64,000 bases of DNA from Pelomonas sp. V22 (GTDB lineage Bacteria; Pseudomonadota; Gammaproteobacteria; Burkholderiales; Burkholderiaceae_C). The stretch spans positions 558,001 to 622,000 of the forward strand of contig NZ_JAGIXS010000001.1 of assembly GCF_030014915.1 (NCBI RefSeq), written 5' to 3'. The translations under genes were made by a program, and so were the position numbers. Positions 35,919 to 45,824 of the stretch are shown here, piece after piece (positions within the stretch are counted from its first letter, which is position 1; every line of letters starts with the position of its first letter). The notes below the pieces were generated by a model. It ran no database searches. It was not told the DNA's origin and was given only the letters and a program-made list of their open reading frames with translations.

Positions 35919-38765
35919 ATGACCGACGCCGCCAAGCCCGATTACCGCTCGACCCTGAACCTGCCCGACACCCCCTTCCCCATGCGCGGCGACCTGCCCA
36001 AGCGCGAGCCGGGCTGGGTCAAGCAGTGGGAAGAGCAAGGCACCTACCAGCGCCTGCGCGATGCTCGCGTCGGCTGCCCAAAGTTCGTACTGCACGATGG
36101 CCCGCCCTACGCCAACGGCCAGATCCACATCGGCCATGCTGCCAACAAGATCCTGAAGGACATGATCGTCAAGGCCCGCCAGCTGGAAGGCTTTGACGCG
36201 GCCTACATCCCCGGCTGGGACTGCCATGGCCTGCCGATCGAGAACCAGATCGAGAAGACCTTCGGCCGCGGCCTGCCGCGCGATGAAGTGCAGGCCAAGA
36301 GCCGTGCCTACGCCGGCGAGCAGATCGACGCACAACGCGAAGACTTCAAGCGCCTGGGCGTGCTCGGCGAATGGGCCAACCCCTATCGCACGATGGACTT
36401 CAAGAACGAGGCCGGCGAGATCCGCGTCTTGAAGCGCCTGTTCGAGCGTGGCTTCGTCTATCGCGGTCTCAAGCCCGTCTACTGGTGCTTTGACTGCGGC
36501 TCCTCGCTGGCCGAGTTCGAGATCGAGTATGCGGACAAGCAGTCGCCCGCCGTCGACGTGGCCTTCCTGTGCGCCGAGCCTGAGAAGCTGGCCACTGCCT
36601 TCGGCTTGAGCTCGCTCGCCAAGGAGGCCTTCACCGTCATCTGGACGACCACGCCCTGGACCATCCCGGCCAACCAGGCGCTCAACCTCAACCCCGAGCT
36701 GAGCTACGCGCTGGTGGACACGCCGCGCGGCATCTTCATGGTGGCCGAGGCGCTGGTCGAGAAGTGCCTGGCGCGCTGGAAGCTGGAAGGCTCGGTGCTG
36801 GCCACCACCGTCGGCAAGAACCTGGCGATGCTGAAGTTCAAGCATCCGCTGGCGCACGTGGATGCCGGCTACGACCGCGAAAGCCCGGTCTACCTGGCCG
36901 ACTACGCCACGGCCGAAGACGGCACCGGCGTGGTCCATTCGGCACCGGCCTATGGCCTCGATGACTTCCAGAGCTGCGTCTCGCACGGCATGGCCTTCAA
37001 GGACATCCTGAACCCCGTGCAAGGCAATGGCGCCTACGAGGCCGAGCTGCCCTTGTTCGGTGGCCTGCACATCTGGAAGGCCAACCCGGTGATCGCCGAG
37101 GCGCTGGAGAACGCCGGCCGCCTGCTCTCGCACGTCAAGATCACGCACAGCTATCCGCATTGCTGGCGCCACAAGACGCCGGTGATCTACCGCGCCGCCG
37201 CCCAGTGGTTCGTGCGCATGGATGAAGGCGAAGGCTTGTTCACGCAGGACAAGGCCCCGAAGAGCCTGCGCCAGACCGCGCTGGAAGCCATCGATGCGAC
37301 CAGCTTCTACCCGGAGAACGGCCGTGCCCGATTGCGCGACATGATCGCCGGCCGGCCCGACTGGTGCATCTCGCGCCAGCGCAGCTGGGGCGTGCCCCTG
37401 CCCATCTTCCTGCACAAGGACAGCGGCCTGCCGCACCCGCAGACGCTGGAGTTCATCGAGCGCGCCGCGCAACTGGTGGAAGCCGGCGGCGTGGAAGCCT
37501 GGGCCAAGCTGAACCCGGCCGACTGGCTGGGCGCGGAAGCCGACGCCTACAGCAAGGGCTCGGACATCCTGGACGTGTGGTTCGATTCGGGCTCCACGTT
37601 CCAGCATGTGCTGAAGGGCAGCCATGCCGGTGCCGCTCACGCGGAAGGCCCGGAAGCCGACCTGTACCTGGAAGGCCATGACCAGCACCGTGGCTGGTTC
37701 CATTCCTCCTTGCTGATCGCCTGCGCCTTGTATGGCCGCGCGCCCTACAAGGGCCTGCTCACCCACGGCTTCGTCGTGGACGGCCAGGGCCGCAAGATGA
37801 GCAAGTCGGTGGGCAATGTGGTGGCGCCGCAAACGGTCAGCGACAAGATGGGCGCCGAGATCCTGCGCCTGTGGACGGCTGCGACCGACTACTCGGGCGA
37901 CCTGGGCATCGACGACAAGATCCTCGCCCGCGTGGTGGACGGCTACCGCCGCATCCGCAACACCCTGCGCTTCCTGCTCGCCAATGTGGCGGACTTCGAT
38001 GCCAAGAACGACGCCGTGCCGCTGGAGCAGATGCTGGAAGTGGACCGCTACGCGCTGGCCCGTGCGGCCGAGTTCCAGGCCGAGATCCTGTCGCACTACC
38101 AGCGCTACGAGTTCCATCCGGTGGTGGCCAAGCTGCAGGTCTATTGCTCGGAGGACCTGGGCGCGTTCTACCTGGACGTGCTGAAGGACCGCCTCTACAC
38201 CACGGCACCCAAGAGCCTGGCCCGCCGCTCCGCACAGACTGCGCTGTGGCAGATCACGCACGCGATGCTGCGCTGGATGGCGCCCTTCCTGAGCTTCACG
38301 GCCGAGGAAGCCTGGCAGGTGTTCGACGGCGATCACGCCGGCAAGAGCATCTTCACGGAGACCTACTGGCAGTTCGGTGCCGGTGCCGACGACACAGCCT
38401 CGCTCGCCAACTGGGCCCGCATCCGCGAGATCCGGGAAGCGGTCAACAAGGCGATTGAAGCGGTGCGCACCACCGGTGCGGTCGGTTCCTCGCTGCAAGC
38501 CGAGGTGGCCCTGGGTCTCCCGGCCGACGATCTGGCCCTGCTGCAAAGCCTGGGCGAAGACCTGCGCTTTGTGCTGATCACCTCGGCGGCTTCAATTGCT
38601 GCGGCCGAGGAGTTGAGCGTGGCGGTGGCCCCATCTGCTCACCAGAAGTGCGAGCGCTGCTGGCACTACCGTGCCGACGTGGGCGCGAACGCCGCCCACC
38701 CGACCCTGTGCAGCCGTTGCGACAGCAATTTGTACGGCGAAGGCGAAGCTCGCAGCATCGCCTGA
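35919..38765 (+). CDS. ileS: Isoleucyl-tRNA synthetase
   Basis: Charges tRNA-Ile and edits valine. The 948 residues show HIGHA (70-74), the CP1 editing domain with [16 protein letters not shown], the KMSKS loop (626-630) and a C-terminal zinc finger (CERCWHY, CSRCDSN), the class I bacterial form. The 104-base spacer before it contains two GC-rich inverted repeats of uncertain meaning (AGCGGC/GCCGCT near 35815 and GGCGCGC/GCGCGCC near 35852). A terminator follows. Confidence 0.98.
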   Translation: MTDAAKPDYRSTLNLPDTPFPMRGDLPKREPGWVKQWEEQGTYQRLRDARVGCPKFVLHDGPPYANGQIHIGHAANKILKDMIVKARQLEGFDAAYIPGWDCHGLPIENQIEKTFGRGLPRDEVQAKSRAYAGEQIDAQREDFKRLGVLGEWANPYRTMDFKNEAGEIRVLKRLFERGFVYRGLKPVYWCFDCGSSLAEFEIEYADKQSPAVDVAFLCAEPEKLATAFGLSSLAKEAFTVIWTTTPWTIPANQALNLNPELSYALVDTPRGIFMVAEALVEKCLARWKLEGSVLATTVGKNLAMLKFKHPLAHVDAGYDRESPVYLADYATAEDGTGVVHSAPAYGLDDFQSCVSHGMAFKDILNPVQGNGAYEAELPLFGGLHIWKANPVIAEALENAGRLLSHVKITHSYPHCWRHKTPVIYRAAAQWFVRMDEGEGLFTQDKAPKSLRQTALEAIDATSFYPENGRARLRDMIAGRPDWCISRQRSWGVPLPIFLHKDSGLPHPQTLEFIERAAQLVEAGGVEAWAKLNPADWLGAEADAYSKGSDILDVWFDSGSTFQHVLKGSHAGAAHAEGPEADLYLEGHDQHRGWFHSSLLIACALYGRAPYKGLLTHGFVVDGQGRKMSKSVGNVVAPQTVSDKMGAEILRLWTAATDYSGDLGIDDKILARVVDGYRRIRNTLRFLLANVADFDAKNDAVPLEQMLEVDRYALARAAEFQAEILSHYQRYEFHPVVAKLQVYCSEDLGAFYLDVLKDRLYTTAPKSLARRSAQTALWQITHAMLRWMAPFLSFTAEEAWQVFDGDHAGKSIFTETYWQFGAGADDTASLANWARIREIREAVNKAIEAVRTTGAVGSSLQAEVALGLPADDLALLQSLGEDLRFVLITSAASIAAAEELSVAVAPSAHQKCERCWHYRADVGANAAHPTLCSRCDSNLYGEGEARSIA

Positions 38766-38790
38766 TCCATCAGGCGAACGGCCAAAGAAC

Positions 38791-38818
38791 AAGGGGCGCC
38801 TCGCGGCGCCCCTTTGTC
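38791..38818. terminator. Bidirectional terminator between ileS and the opposing gene
   Basis: A perfect 10-bp stem AAGGGGCGCC / GGCGCCCCTT with loop TCGC, flanked by T-rich bases on the plus side and TTC-TTT on the minus side. It sits between the ileS stop and the convergent stop at 38825, so both transcripts can end here. Confidence 0.8.
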
Positions 38819-38824
38819 ATGGCC

Positions 38825-39337
38825 TCACGGGAAGGCCGGTACGTTGGGCTCCAGGCCCTCGAAATGCGCCTCCGGATGGGTGCGCTCGAGCAGTTCCTCG
38901 ATCTCGGTCACGCGCGTGCGGGGCACGTCGACCATCAGCAAGTACATGCCCTTGGAGATCGGCTCCTCGAAGCGCTTCAGGCGCCGGCTTGGGGTGGAGC
39001 TGCCGATCATGCTGGACGACCAGGTGCCCAGCACGGCACCGAGGCCGGCCAACGCGATCACCACGGCCTGCGGCGCGGCGCCCGTGCCGGTGAGCACGTA
39101 GGCGGCCACCACGCCACCGGCGGCACCGAGGCCAGCGCCGACCAGCAGGCCGGTCTGGGCCGCCTCGACGAGGTCGGAGGTCTGCAGGATGTTGGCCGCA
39201 TGCAGGCCGGTCATGTCGGCTCCGTCTGCGGCGACGAAGTGGATATGGCGATCCGAGACCCGGGCCAGCAGCAGCTCGTTCATCGTCTTGCGGGCTGCCT
39301 CAAGGTCGGGCAGCAACCAATAGATGCGTTTGCGCAT
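38825..39337 (-). CDS. Membrane protein with glycine-zipper hairpin, unknown function
   Basis: 170 residues. An N-terminal alpha/beta half (MRKRIYWLLPDLEAA) and a C-terminal alpha/beta half (MYLLMVDVPRTRVTEIEELL) flank two Gly/Ala-rich membrane segments (62-82 and 90-108). The layout resembles DUF1269-like or YflT-like general-stress membrane proteins; the match is by architecture only. An AGGAG site lies 6 bases before the ATG. It is inserted, in the opposite direction, between ileS and lspA. Confidence 0.72.
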   Translation of the reverse strand: MRKRIYWLLPDLEAARKTMNELLLARVSDRHIHFVAADGADMTGLHAANILQTSDLVEAAQTGLLVGAGLGAAGGVVAAYVLTGTGAAPQAVVIALAGLGAVLGTWSSSMIGSSTPSRRLKRFEEPISKGMYLLMVDVPRTRVTEIEELLERTHPEAHFEGLEPNVPAFP

Positions 39338-39497
39338 GAATCACTCCTAGCCCCGGGGGGTTGGGGCGGCGCTCGCCGCGCGGCCGGGTGCGATCTTTTT
39401 ACTCCTGCCCCCAAGGGTCCGCAAGACCGGAGGCGCGGGGGAAAACGCTACAGTAGCGGCCACTTACGACAACCGAATCTCCTCAGCTCGCTTGCCC

Positions 39498-39989
39498 ATG
39501 GCCTTCAAACAGAGTAGCTCGCCCCGCCTGATCCAGTGGCTGATGATCGCCCTGCTGGTGATCATCACCGACCAGCTGACCAAGGTGCTGATCGTCTCGC
39601 AGTTCCAGTACGGCGACAGCCGCTTCGTCACCAGCTTCTTCAACCTGGTGCGGGCCCATAACACCGGCGCCGCCTTCAATTTCCTGGCCCATCACGACGG
39701 CTGGCAGCGCTGGTTCTTCGTCGGCCTCGGCTTCGTGGCCACCGGCTTCATCGTCTGGCTGCTTCGCCGCCACGGCCACCAGACGCTGTTCGCCTGGGCG
39801 CTTTCGCTGATCCTTGGCGGCGCGCTCGGCAATGTGATCGACCGCCTCTGGCATGGCTATGTGGTGGACTTCCTGCAGTTCCACGCCGGCGGCTGGTATT
39901 TCCCGTCCTTCAACGTGGCCGACAGCGCGATCACGCTGGGCGCGGTGCTGCTGATCCTTGACGAATTGCGGCGCGTCAAGCGCGGCTGA
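39498..39989 (+). CDS. lspA: Lipoprotein signal peptidase (signal peptidase II)
   Basis: Removes signal peptides from prolipoproteins after diacylglyceryl attachment. 163 residues with four membrane helices and the catalytic aspartates D115 (GNVIDR) and D142 (FNVADS), plus the conserved NTGAAFNF loop. The ATG at 39498 was preferred to a TTG at 39492. SoxX in this window carries a lipobox and would be a client. Because the preceding gene runs the other way, lspA needs its own promoter within 39338-39497; I could not identify a convincing one. Confidence 0.97.
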   Translation: MAFKQSSSPRLIQWLMIALLVIITDQLTKVLIVSQFQYGDSRFVTSFFNLVRAHNTGAAFNFLAHHDGWQRWFFVGLGFVATGFIVWLLRRHGHQTLFAWALSLILGGALGNVIDRLWHGYVVDFLQFHAGGWYFPSFNVADSAITLGAVLLILDELRRVKRG

Positions 39990-40077
39990 TTCTTCGCGGC
40001 GACGGCTGCTGGAAACTACGCTGGTGCAGGCCGGCCCACCGACCTAGGCTGCTGGCGCAAAGGAGCGCACAAGCAAG

Positions 40078-40863
40078 ATGGCAGACCCTGGGAAAGAAAG
40101 CAGCAAGGCCGACGAGATTTCCGCCTTCGACCTGCCCCTGAACGCGCTCGGCCTCACGCAGCCGTTGCAATGGCTCGCCCTGGGCTGGCGCGATTTCCGC
40201 CGCCAGCCGCTGATCGGCCTGTTCTACGGCTTCTGCTTCATGGCCATGGGCTGGGCCCTGCTCGAGACCTACCAGCGCTCGCCGGCCTGGATACTCTGGC
40301 TGTCGGCCGGCTTCCTGCTGCTCGGTCCGCTGCTGTGCATGGGCCTGTACCAGGTCAGCCTGCGACTGGAGCGCGGCCAGCCCCCTTCGCTGGCCGACTC
40401 AATGACGGCCTGGCGCACCCGCACCAGCCAGCTCGCCATCTTCGGCTTTGCACTGCTGATACTCGAGATGCTGTGGGGCCGCTCGGCCCTGGTGGTGTTC
40501 GCGGTCAGCTTCGACGGCATGCCCGAGCTGGGCGGCTCGCTGCTGAAGCTGCTGGAGCCCGAGAACTACGGTTTCATCATCAGCTACCTGTGCGTCGGTG
40601 CGGTATTCGCCGGCCTGATCTTTGCCATCAGCGTGATCTCGATACCGATGATCCTCGATGAGCAGGTCGACGCGATCACCGCAGCGCTGACCAGCCTGCG
40701 CCTGTGCCTGACCCAACCGGGCGTGATGCTGGTCTGGGGCGCCCTGATCACGCTGCTGGTCCTGCTGGCCATGCTGCCGGGCTTTGCCGGCCTCCTGGTG
40801 GTCGGGCCGGTGATCGGCCATGCAAGCTGGCATGCCTACCGCGCGGCCCTCGGCGCGCGATGA
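40078..40863 (+). CDS. DUF2189 integral membrane protein
   Basis: 261 residues matching DUF2189: a short cytoplasmic N-terminus, WLALGWRDFRRQPLIGLFYG, then about six membrane helices and a loop WRTRTSQLAIFGF. The C-terminal GPVIGHASWHAYRA is typical. Function unknown; some members sit near cytochrome oxidase genes, but not here. An AAAGGAG element is present somewhat far (13 bases) from the ATG. Confidence 0.88.
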   Translation: MADPGKESSKADEISAFDLPLNALGLTQPLQWLALGWRDFRRQPLIGLFYGFCFMAMGWALLETYQRSPAWILWLSAGFLLLGPLLCMGLYQVSLRLERGQPPSLADSMTAWRTRTSQLAIFGFALLILEMLWGRSALVVFAVSFDGMPELGGSLLKLLEPENYGFIISYLCVGAVFAGLIFAISVISIPMILDEQVDAITAALTSLRLCLTQPGVMLVWGALITLLVLLAMLPGFAGLLVVGPVIGHASWHAYRAALGAR

Positions 40864-40939
40864 AGCGGCGCACTCACAAGCTGTCTCAATTGGAGGCCTC
40901 AAATACGCGCCACAATGCGCGCTGCCGCACCGACCACCC

Positions 40940-42439
40940 ATGCTTGATTTCTCCAGCCTGACGCATTACGACTGGCTCGACACCCCGATGTGGGTGTTCG
41001 ACCCCAAGGCCGAGCGCAATCTCTGGGCCAATGCGGCTGCGCTGAGCTTCTGGCAGGTGGAGAGCGCCGAGATGTTCCTCTCGCGCAACTTCCAGGACCC
41101 GACCGAGGCCGTACGCGAACGCCTGGCTGTGACGGCCGCCGACCATGTGCAGGGCAAGATCGTGCGCGAGCAGTGGACGCTCTATCCCAAGGGCCAGCCG
41201 GTCACGGTGATGCTGGCCTCGCGCGGCATCCACACGCCGGACCGGCGCCTCGTCATGCTGATGGCCGCCCAGTCCCTGCCGCATGGCACGGATAAGAGCA
41301 TGCTGCGCGGCGTCGAGGCGCTGCAGCACACAACGGCCCGCATCGCCATGTTCAGCCTGCGCGATGGCCAGACCCTCTTCCTCAACCCGGCCGCCGCCCT
41401 GGCCTTCGGCGTGCAGGCCACGCCTGGCGCGCTCGGCTTTGCCGATGTCTTCGCCAGCCCCGACCTCGCCTCCCTGGTACGCCGCCATGTGCAGGGTGGC
41501 AAGAGTTTCCAGGCCGAGCTGGAGCTCAACACCGTCGAGGGCATACGCTGGCACAGCATCGATGCCCGCCCGATGCGGGACCCGGTCAGCGGCGACCCGG
41601 TGCTGCAGTTCAACGCACGCGACATCAACGACTTCCGCCTCGCCCAGCAGGCACTGACCGTGGCGCGCGAAACCGCCGTCGCCGCGAGCCAGGCCAAGAG
41701 CACCTTCCTGGCCAATATGAGCCACGAGATCCGCACGCCCATGAATGGCGTGCTGGGCCTCACCGAGCTGGTGCTCCAAACCGAGCTGGACGAGCGCCAG
41801 CGCAAGTTCGTGCAGATGGCGCACGACTCGGCCAAGTCGCTGATGGGCCTGATCAACGACCTGCTGGACGTGGCCAAGATCGAAGCCGGCAAGGTGGCGA
41901 TCGAGCACCAGCCCTTCACCCTCTACGACTGCCTGCGCGAATCGACCCAGCCACTGCAACTGCAGGCGCATGAAAAGGGCTTGCTGCTGGGCGCGCGCGT
42001 GCAGCCCGGTGTGCCGCCCTTCCTGGTCGGCGATTCGCTGCGCCTGCGCCAGGTGTTGACGAACCTGGTCGGCAACGCGGTCAAGTTCACCGAACGCGGC
42101 GAGGTGCGCATCGAGGTGCGCCGCCTCGACGAGGGCCGAGCCGGCAGCGGGCCGGAGCCGGTGCACCTGTGCTTCTCGGTCAGCGACACCGGCCCAGGCA
42201 TGAGCCGCGACCAGATCGCCCGCATCTTCGACCCCTTCACCCAGGGCGACGCCAGCATCACGCGGCGCTTTGGCGGCACCGGCCTCGGCCTCACCATCGT
42301 GCAGCGCCTGGTGGCCCTGATGGGCGGCCGCGTGCATGTGGAAAGCCAGGTCGGCACCGGCAGCAGCTTCAGCTTCGAGATCACCCTGCTGCGCGGCCCC
42401 GACCCCGCGCTGGCCGCCTCAGACGAGCAGGACGCCTGA
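40940..42439 (+). CDS. PAS-domain sensor histidine kinase
   Basis: 499 residues without membrane helices, so cytoplasmic. Two PAS-like sensory regions (about 10-110 and 130-225), a HisKA domain with H262 (NMSHEIRTPMNG) and a HATPase domain (NLVGNAVKF, DTGPGMS, GTGLGLTI) follow. No receiver domain and no neighbouring response regulator. Its last 21 bases overlap the 3' end of the convergent quinone oxidoreductase gene. ATG 40940 gives MLDFSSLTHYDW; the preceding in-frame stretch overlaps the DUF2189 gene and is rejected. Confidence 0.9.
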   Translation: MLDFSSLTHYDWLDTPMWVFDPKAERNLWANAAALSFWQVESAEMFLSRNFQDPTEAVRERLAVTAADHVQGKIVREQWTLYPKGQPVTVMLASRGIHTPDRRLVMLMAAQSLPHGTDKSMLRGVEALQHTTARIAMFSLRDGQTLFLNPAAALAFGVQATPGALGFADVFASPDLASLVRRHVQGGKSFQAELELNTVEGIRWHSIDARPMRDPVSGDPVLQFNARDINDFRLAQQALTVARETAVAASQAKSTFLANMSHEIRTPMNGVLGLTELVLQTELDERQRKFVQMAHDSAKSLMGLINDLLDVAKIEAGKVAIEHQPFTLYDCLRESTQPLQLQAHEKGLLLGARVQPGVPPFLVGDSLRLRQVLTNLVGNAVKFTERGEVRIEVRRLDEGRAGSGPEPVHLCFSVSDTGPGMSRDQIARIFDPFTQGDASITRRFGGTGLGLTIVQRLVALMGGRVHVESQVGTGSSFSFEITLLRGPDPALAASDEQDA

Positions 42440-43408
42440 GCCCGTCGTCGTGCGGGCCTCCAGCTCGCGGTGCGCCTGGGCCACCTCGGCCAGCGGGTAG
42501 CGCTGCGAGACGTGGATCTTGACCTGGCCGCTCGCCACCACCGAGAACAGATCGTCGGCCATGGCCTGGCTGTTCTCACGCGTGGCCAGGTGGGCGAACA
42601 GCGTGGGCCGTGTCAGGTAGAGCGAGCCCTTGGCCGCCAGCAGGCCGGTGTTGAACGGCGGCACCACGCCCGAGGCATTGCCGAAGCTCACCATCAGGCC
42701 GAAGGGGCGCAGGCAATCGAGCGAGCCCTCGAAGGTGTCGGCACCCACCGAGTCGTAGACCACCTTCACACCCTGGCCGCCGGTGATCTCGCGCACCCGC
42801 TCCGGGAACTTTTCCTTGCGGTAGTTGATCGCAACGCTGGCGCCATTCGCGAGGGCCAGCGCGCATTTCTCGTCCGAACCGGCGGTGGCGATCAGCTGGA
42901 GGCCGAGGGCCCGCGCCCATTGGCAGGCGATCAGGCCCACGCCGCCGGCGGCGGCATGGAACAGGATGTAGTCGCCCGGCTGCAGCCCATCCTGTGGCAG
43001 CGTGCGGCGCAAGAGGTACTGGGCCGTGAGGCCCTTGAGCATCATGGCGGCGCCGGTCTCGAAGCTGATCTCGTCCGGCAAGCGCACCACCGCGCGGGCC
43101 GGCATCACGCGGGCCGTGCAATAGGCGCCGATGGGCTGGCTGGCATAGGCCGCGCGGTCGCCCACGCGCAGGTGCGTGACACCCTCGCCCACCGCCTCGA
43201 TCACGCCGGCGCCTTCCATGCCCAGCGTCTGCGGCAGCTGCAGCGGATAAACGCCGCTGCGGTGGTAGATGTCGATGTAGTTGAGGCCGCAGGCCCGGTG
43301 GCGGATGCGGATCTCGCCAGGCCCGGGATCGCCCACCTCGACGCTCTCCAGCTTCATCTGCTCCACGCCACCAGCCTGGTGGATTCGCACTGCGGTCTCT
43401 GTCGCCAT
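42419..43408 (-). CDS. NADPH:quinone oxidoreductase (zeta-crystallin type)
   Basis: A 329-residue medium-chain reductase without catalytic zinc. It has the QOR pattern: GLNYIDIYHRSGVY, PQTLGMEGAGVIEAVG, and the NADPH Rossmann motif AAAGGVGLIACQWA. It likely reduces quinones or enones. ATG 43408 (MATETAVRIH) was chosen. It is divergent from an EamA transporter (81-base spacer). Confidence 0.93.
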   Translation of the reverse strand: MATETAVRIHQAGGVEQMKLESVEVGDPGPGEIRIRHRACGLNYIDIYHRSGVYPLQLPQTLGMEGAGVIEAVGEGVTHLRVGDRAAYASQPIGAYCTARVMPARAVVRLPDEISFETGAAMMLKGLTAQYLLRRTLPQDGLQPGDYILFHAAAGGVGLIACQWARALGLQLIATAGSDEKCALALANGASVAINYRKEKFPERVREITGGQGVKVVYDSVGADTFEGSLDCLRPFGLMVSFGNASGVVPPFNTGLLAAKGSLYLTRPTLFAHLATRENSQAMADDLFSVVASGQVKIHVSQRYPLAEVAQAHRELEARTTTGSGVLLV

Positions 43409-43489
43409 CGCATCACTCCGGTTTGGGAATTCCGCTATCGTGCCAGCCTTTGCCTGTTCCCGCCCGCTCCTGCCCGAGCGCGCCATTCC

Positions 43490-44407
43490 ATGAAGCTGTC
43501 CCCCCGCCTGGCCCTGCTGTTGACCATGCCGCCCCTGCTGTGGGCCGGCAATGCCGTGGTGGGCCGCCACATGGCGAGCCAGATTCCGCCGCTCCTGCTC
43601 AATGGCCTGCGCTGGGCCCTGGCGGGCTTGCTGTTGCTGCTCATCGCACCGAGCGCACGGGCCTTGCTGCGCAGCCCGGCGCCGCTGTGGCAGCGCTGGG
43701 GCTATCTGGCCGTGGTCGGCTTCCTCGGCATGGGTTGCTACAACGCGCTGCAGTACCAGGCACTGCGCAGTTCCACGGCGCTCAACGTGACCCTGATCGC
43801 CGCGAGCATGCCGCTCGGCATGATGATGGTCGGCGCCCTGGTCTATGGCGAACGGCCGACGCGACGCCAGCTCGCGGGCGCCCTGCTGTCGCTGGTCGGC
43901 GTGGCCTTGGTGCTGGCACGCGGCTCCTGGGCAGCGCTCTTGCAGGTGCACTTCGTGGCCGGCGACCTGCTGATGCTGCTGGCCGTGCTCAGTTGGTCGA
44001 TCTACAGCTGGCTGCTCGCCAGGCCGCCCGCCAGTCTGCGCGCCGAGCAGGCGCCCGGCTGGGATTGGGCCGCCATGCTGATGGCGCAGATCGCCTTCGG
44101 TGCGCCGATTGCCCTCGCGATGGCGGGCATCGAACAGGGCTACACCGAGCAGGCGGTGCACTGGGGGCCAGGTCTTGCCTGGGTGCTGGCCTATGTGGCC
44201 ATCGGGCCCTCGCTGATCGCCTACCGCTGCTGGGGCCTCGGTGTAGCCCAGGCGGGGCCGGCGCTGGCGGCCTTCTTCGTCAACCTGACGCCGCTGTTCG
44301 CGGCCCTGATGTCGGCCGCCCTGCTGGGCGAGTGGCCGGCCTGGTACCACGGCGCGGCCTTTGCACTGATTGCCGGCGGCATCGTCGTCTCGGCCGGCCG
44401 GCGCTGA
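43490..44407 (+). CDS. EamA/DMT family transporter
   Basis: 305 residues with ten predicted membrane helices arranged as two EamA repeats (PLLWAGNAVVGRHMAS in the first; LSWSIYSWLLAR opening the second). Metabolite/drug exporters of this family have broad substrates that cannot be read from sequence. ATG 43490 gives MKLSPRLALL. Its stop is 6 bases from the convergent CsgG-like gene. Confidence 0.88.
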   Translation: MKLSPRLALLLTMPPLLWAGNAVVGRHMASQIPPLLLNGLRWALAGLLLLLIAPSARALLRSPAPLWQRWGYLAVVGFLGMGCYNALQYQALRSSTALNVTLIAASMPLGMMMVGALVYGERPTRRQLAGALLSLVGVALVLARGSWAALLQVHFVAGDLLMLLAVLSWSIYSWLLARPPASLRAEQAPGWDWAAMLMAQIAFGAPIALAMAGIEQGYTEQAVHWGPGLAWVLAYVAIGPSLIAYRCWGLGVAQAGPALAAFFVNLTPLFAALMSAALLGEWPAWYHGAAFALIAGGIVVSAGRR

Positions 44408-44413
44408 GCACTC

Positions 44414-45691
44414 TTACATCCGCTGGCCGCTGAAGGTGCCGCTGCCCGGCGCGCCGCCGAAGCGCCAGGTGCCGCTCAGCGCGCCGCTGGCGCCATCGAT
44501 GCGGCCGCTGAAGATGGCGGCGCCGGCATTGCCGGTGGCGGCGAGGTTCAGCTGGCCAGACGGGTCGACCCGGCCGACGATGCTGAAGGCACCGGTGGCG
44601 TTGGAGACGCCCTGGCCGCGCACCAGCCCATTGGCGCTGACGCTGACCTGGAAGCTGCCCTGATCGGCGCCACCGAAATTGCCAGAGAATTGGCCCGCGA
44701 TGCCTGTGCCCACGGGCTGCACGACCGGCGGTTGCGGTGCTGCTGCAGTCTGCTGCTCGGCACCGACCAGGGTGCGCTGCACCCAGCCGCTGAAATTGGC
44801 GGCGTCAACGAACGCGAAGCCATTCTTGACCTCGCCGCTGGCCACCAGGTCGTCGTTCTTGCTGAGCGTGGCCACGACCTTGGACTCGCGCGAAGCCTCG
44901 GCATAGACCTTGACGTTGGCGATCTTGGCATGCAAAACCTGGCCGGCCGGCTGCGGCGCCTCGGCCTTGGTCGAGCCGGCCGCGTTCACGTCGCTGGAGG
45001 CACTGCTGGTGCGGATCAGCTGCTCCTTGTCGCGGATCTCGAGCACGATCTTGTTGTAGTTGTCGAGGAAGCCGGCCGCGACCATCTTGCCCTCCGGCGT
45101 GCTGGTGTAGCCGCCAAGGCCACCGACCACGCCGCCGCCAAAGCCCCAGCCGCCGATGCCGAAATCGGTCTTGCTGGCCTTGCCCTCGGCCGCTGCCACC
45201 TGGATGCTGGAGCGCACGTCGGCCACCATCAGGCTCGTGGAGGCTTCCTTGAACTTGAGGCTGCCGGCAATGGCGCCCAGCACGCCGAGCTTGCCCCCGA
45301 GGAAGCCGCCGATGCCGCCGGTGTTGGACGAGCCGACCTGCACATTGGGTGTCATCACGAAGTCGGCCGCCTGCATCTGGCCCTTGCCGACGTTCGACTC
45401 GGCACGCAGATCACCGCCGGCCGCCAGGGCCCGCTCCTGCTGTATATTGGCCATGGCCTGGCCGCGCTCGACCACGTCGAAGCAGCCGGACTTCTGGATC
45501 ATCAGGCGGAGAAGCGCGGCCGGCGAACCAAGGCCATAGGAGGAGATGTGATGCCAGCCCTGCTGAGGCTCGACCACCGCAATGGTGCCCAGCTTCTTGG
45601 CACAGGTCTCGACTTTGGAATCACTCTCGGCACGGGCCGCCGCTGCGGCCAGCATCAGTCCTGCGACCAGGACCAGCATTTGTCTTTTCAT
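44414..45691 (-). CDS. CsgG-like/SH3-domain exported protein, long paralogue
   Basis: 425 residues. A signal peptide (1-21), a CsgG-like core (25-245: VVERGQAMANIQQERALA, then a Gly-rich loop TGGIGGFLGGKLGV), an SH3b-like domain (252-310, VKVYAEASRESKVV to FSGWVQRTLVG), a short Pro/Gln linker, and an extra Gly-rich beta domain (331-425) absent from the upstream paralogue. The tail repeats a G-x-F/W pattern ending GTFSGQRM. No lipobox is seen, unlike true CsgG. Two cysteines (C30, C70) are shared with the paralogue. ATG 45691 gives MKRQMLVLVA. It lies 133 bases after its twin. Confidence 0.75.
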   Translation of the reverse strand: MKRQMLVLVAGLMLAAAAARAESDSKVETCAKKLGTIAVVEPQQGWHHISSYGLGSPAALLRLMIQKSGCFDVVERGQAMANIQQERALAAGGDLRAESNVGKGQMQAADFVMTPNVQVGSSNTGGIGGFLGGKLGVLGAIAGSLKFKEASTSLMVADVRSSIQVAAAEGKASKTDFGIGGWGFGGGVVGGLGGYTSTPEGKMVAAGFLDNYNKIVLEIRDKEQLIRTSSASSDVNAAGSTKAEAPQPAGQVLHAKIANVKVYAEASRESKVVATLSKNDDLVASGEVKNGFAFVDAANFSGWVQRTLVGAEQQTAAAPQPPVVQPVGTGIAGQFSGNFGGADQGSFQVSVSANGLVRGQGVSNATGAFSIVGRVDPSGQLNLAATGNAGAAIFSGRIDGASGALSGTWRFGGAPGSGTFSGQRM

Positions 45692-45824
45692 TGATGGAAC
45701 GCCTCCGCTGTCATGGGTGGGGGTCACCCAAATCAGCGGGGCATTCTGCCGCAGCGTTTCGCTTCGGGAATCCGGCGGCGTAACCAATTCCTACGGCAAG
45801 TTCAGAAGCGCTTGCCGCGCCTGA

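Noticed and set aside
35772-38546. A 924-codon open frame on the strand opposite ileS
   Set aside because: Long antisense frames are common in high-GC genes; its protein is low-complexity and His/Gln/Arg-rich with no domain, while the plus strand is clearly ileS.
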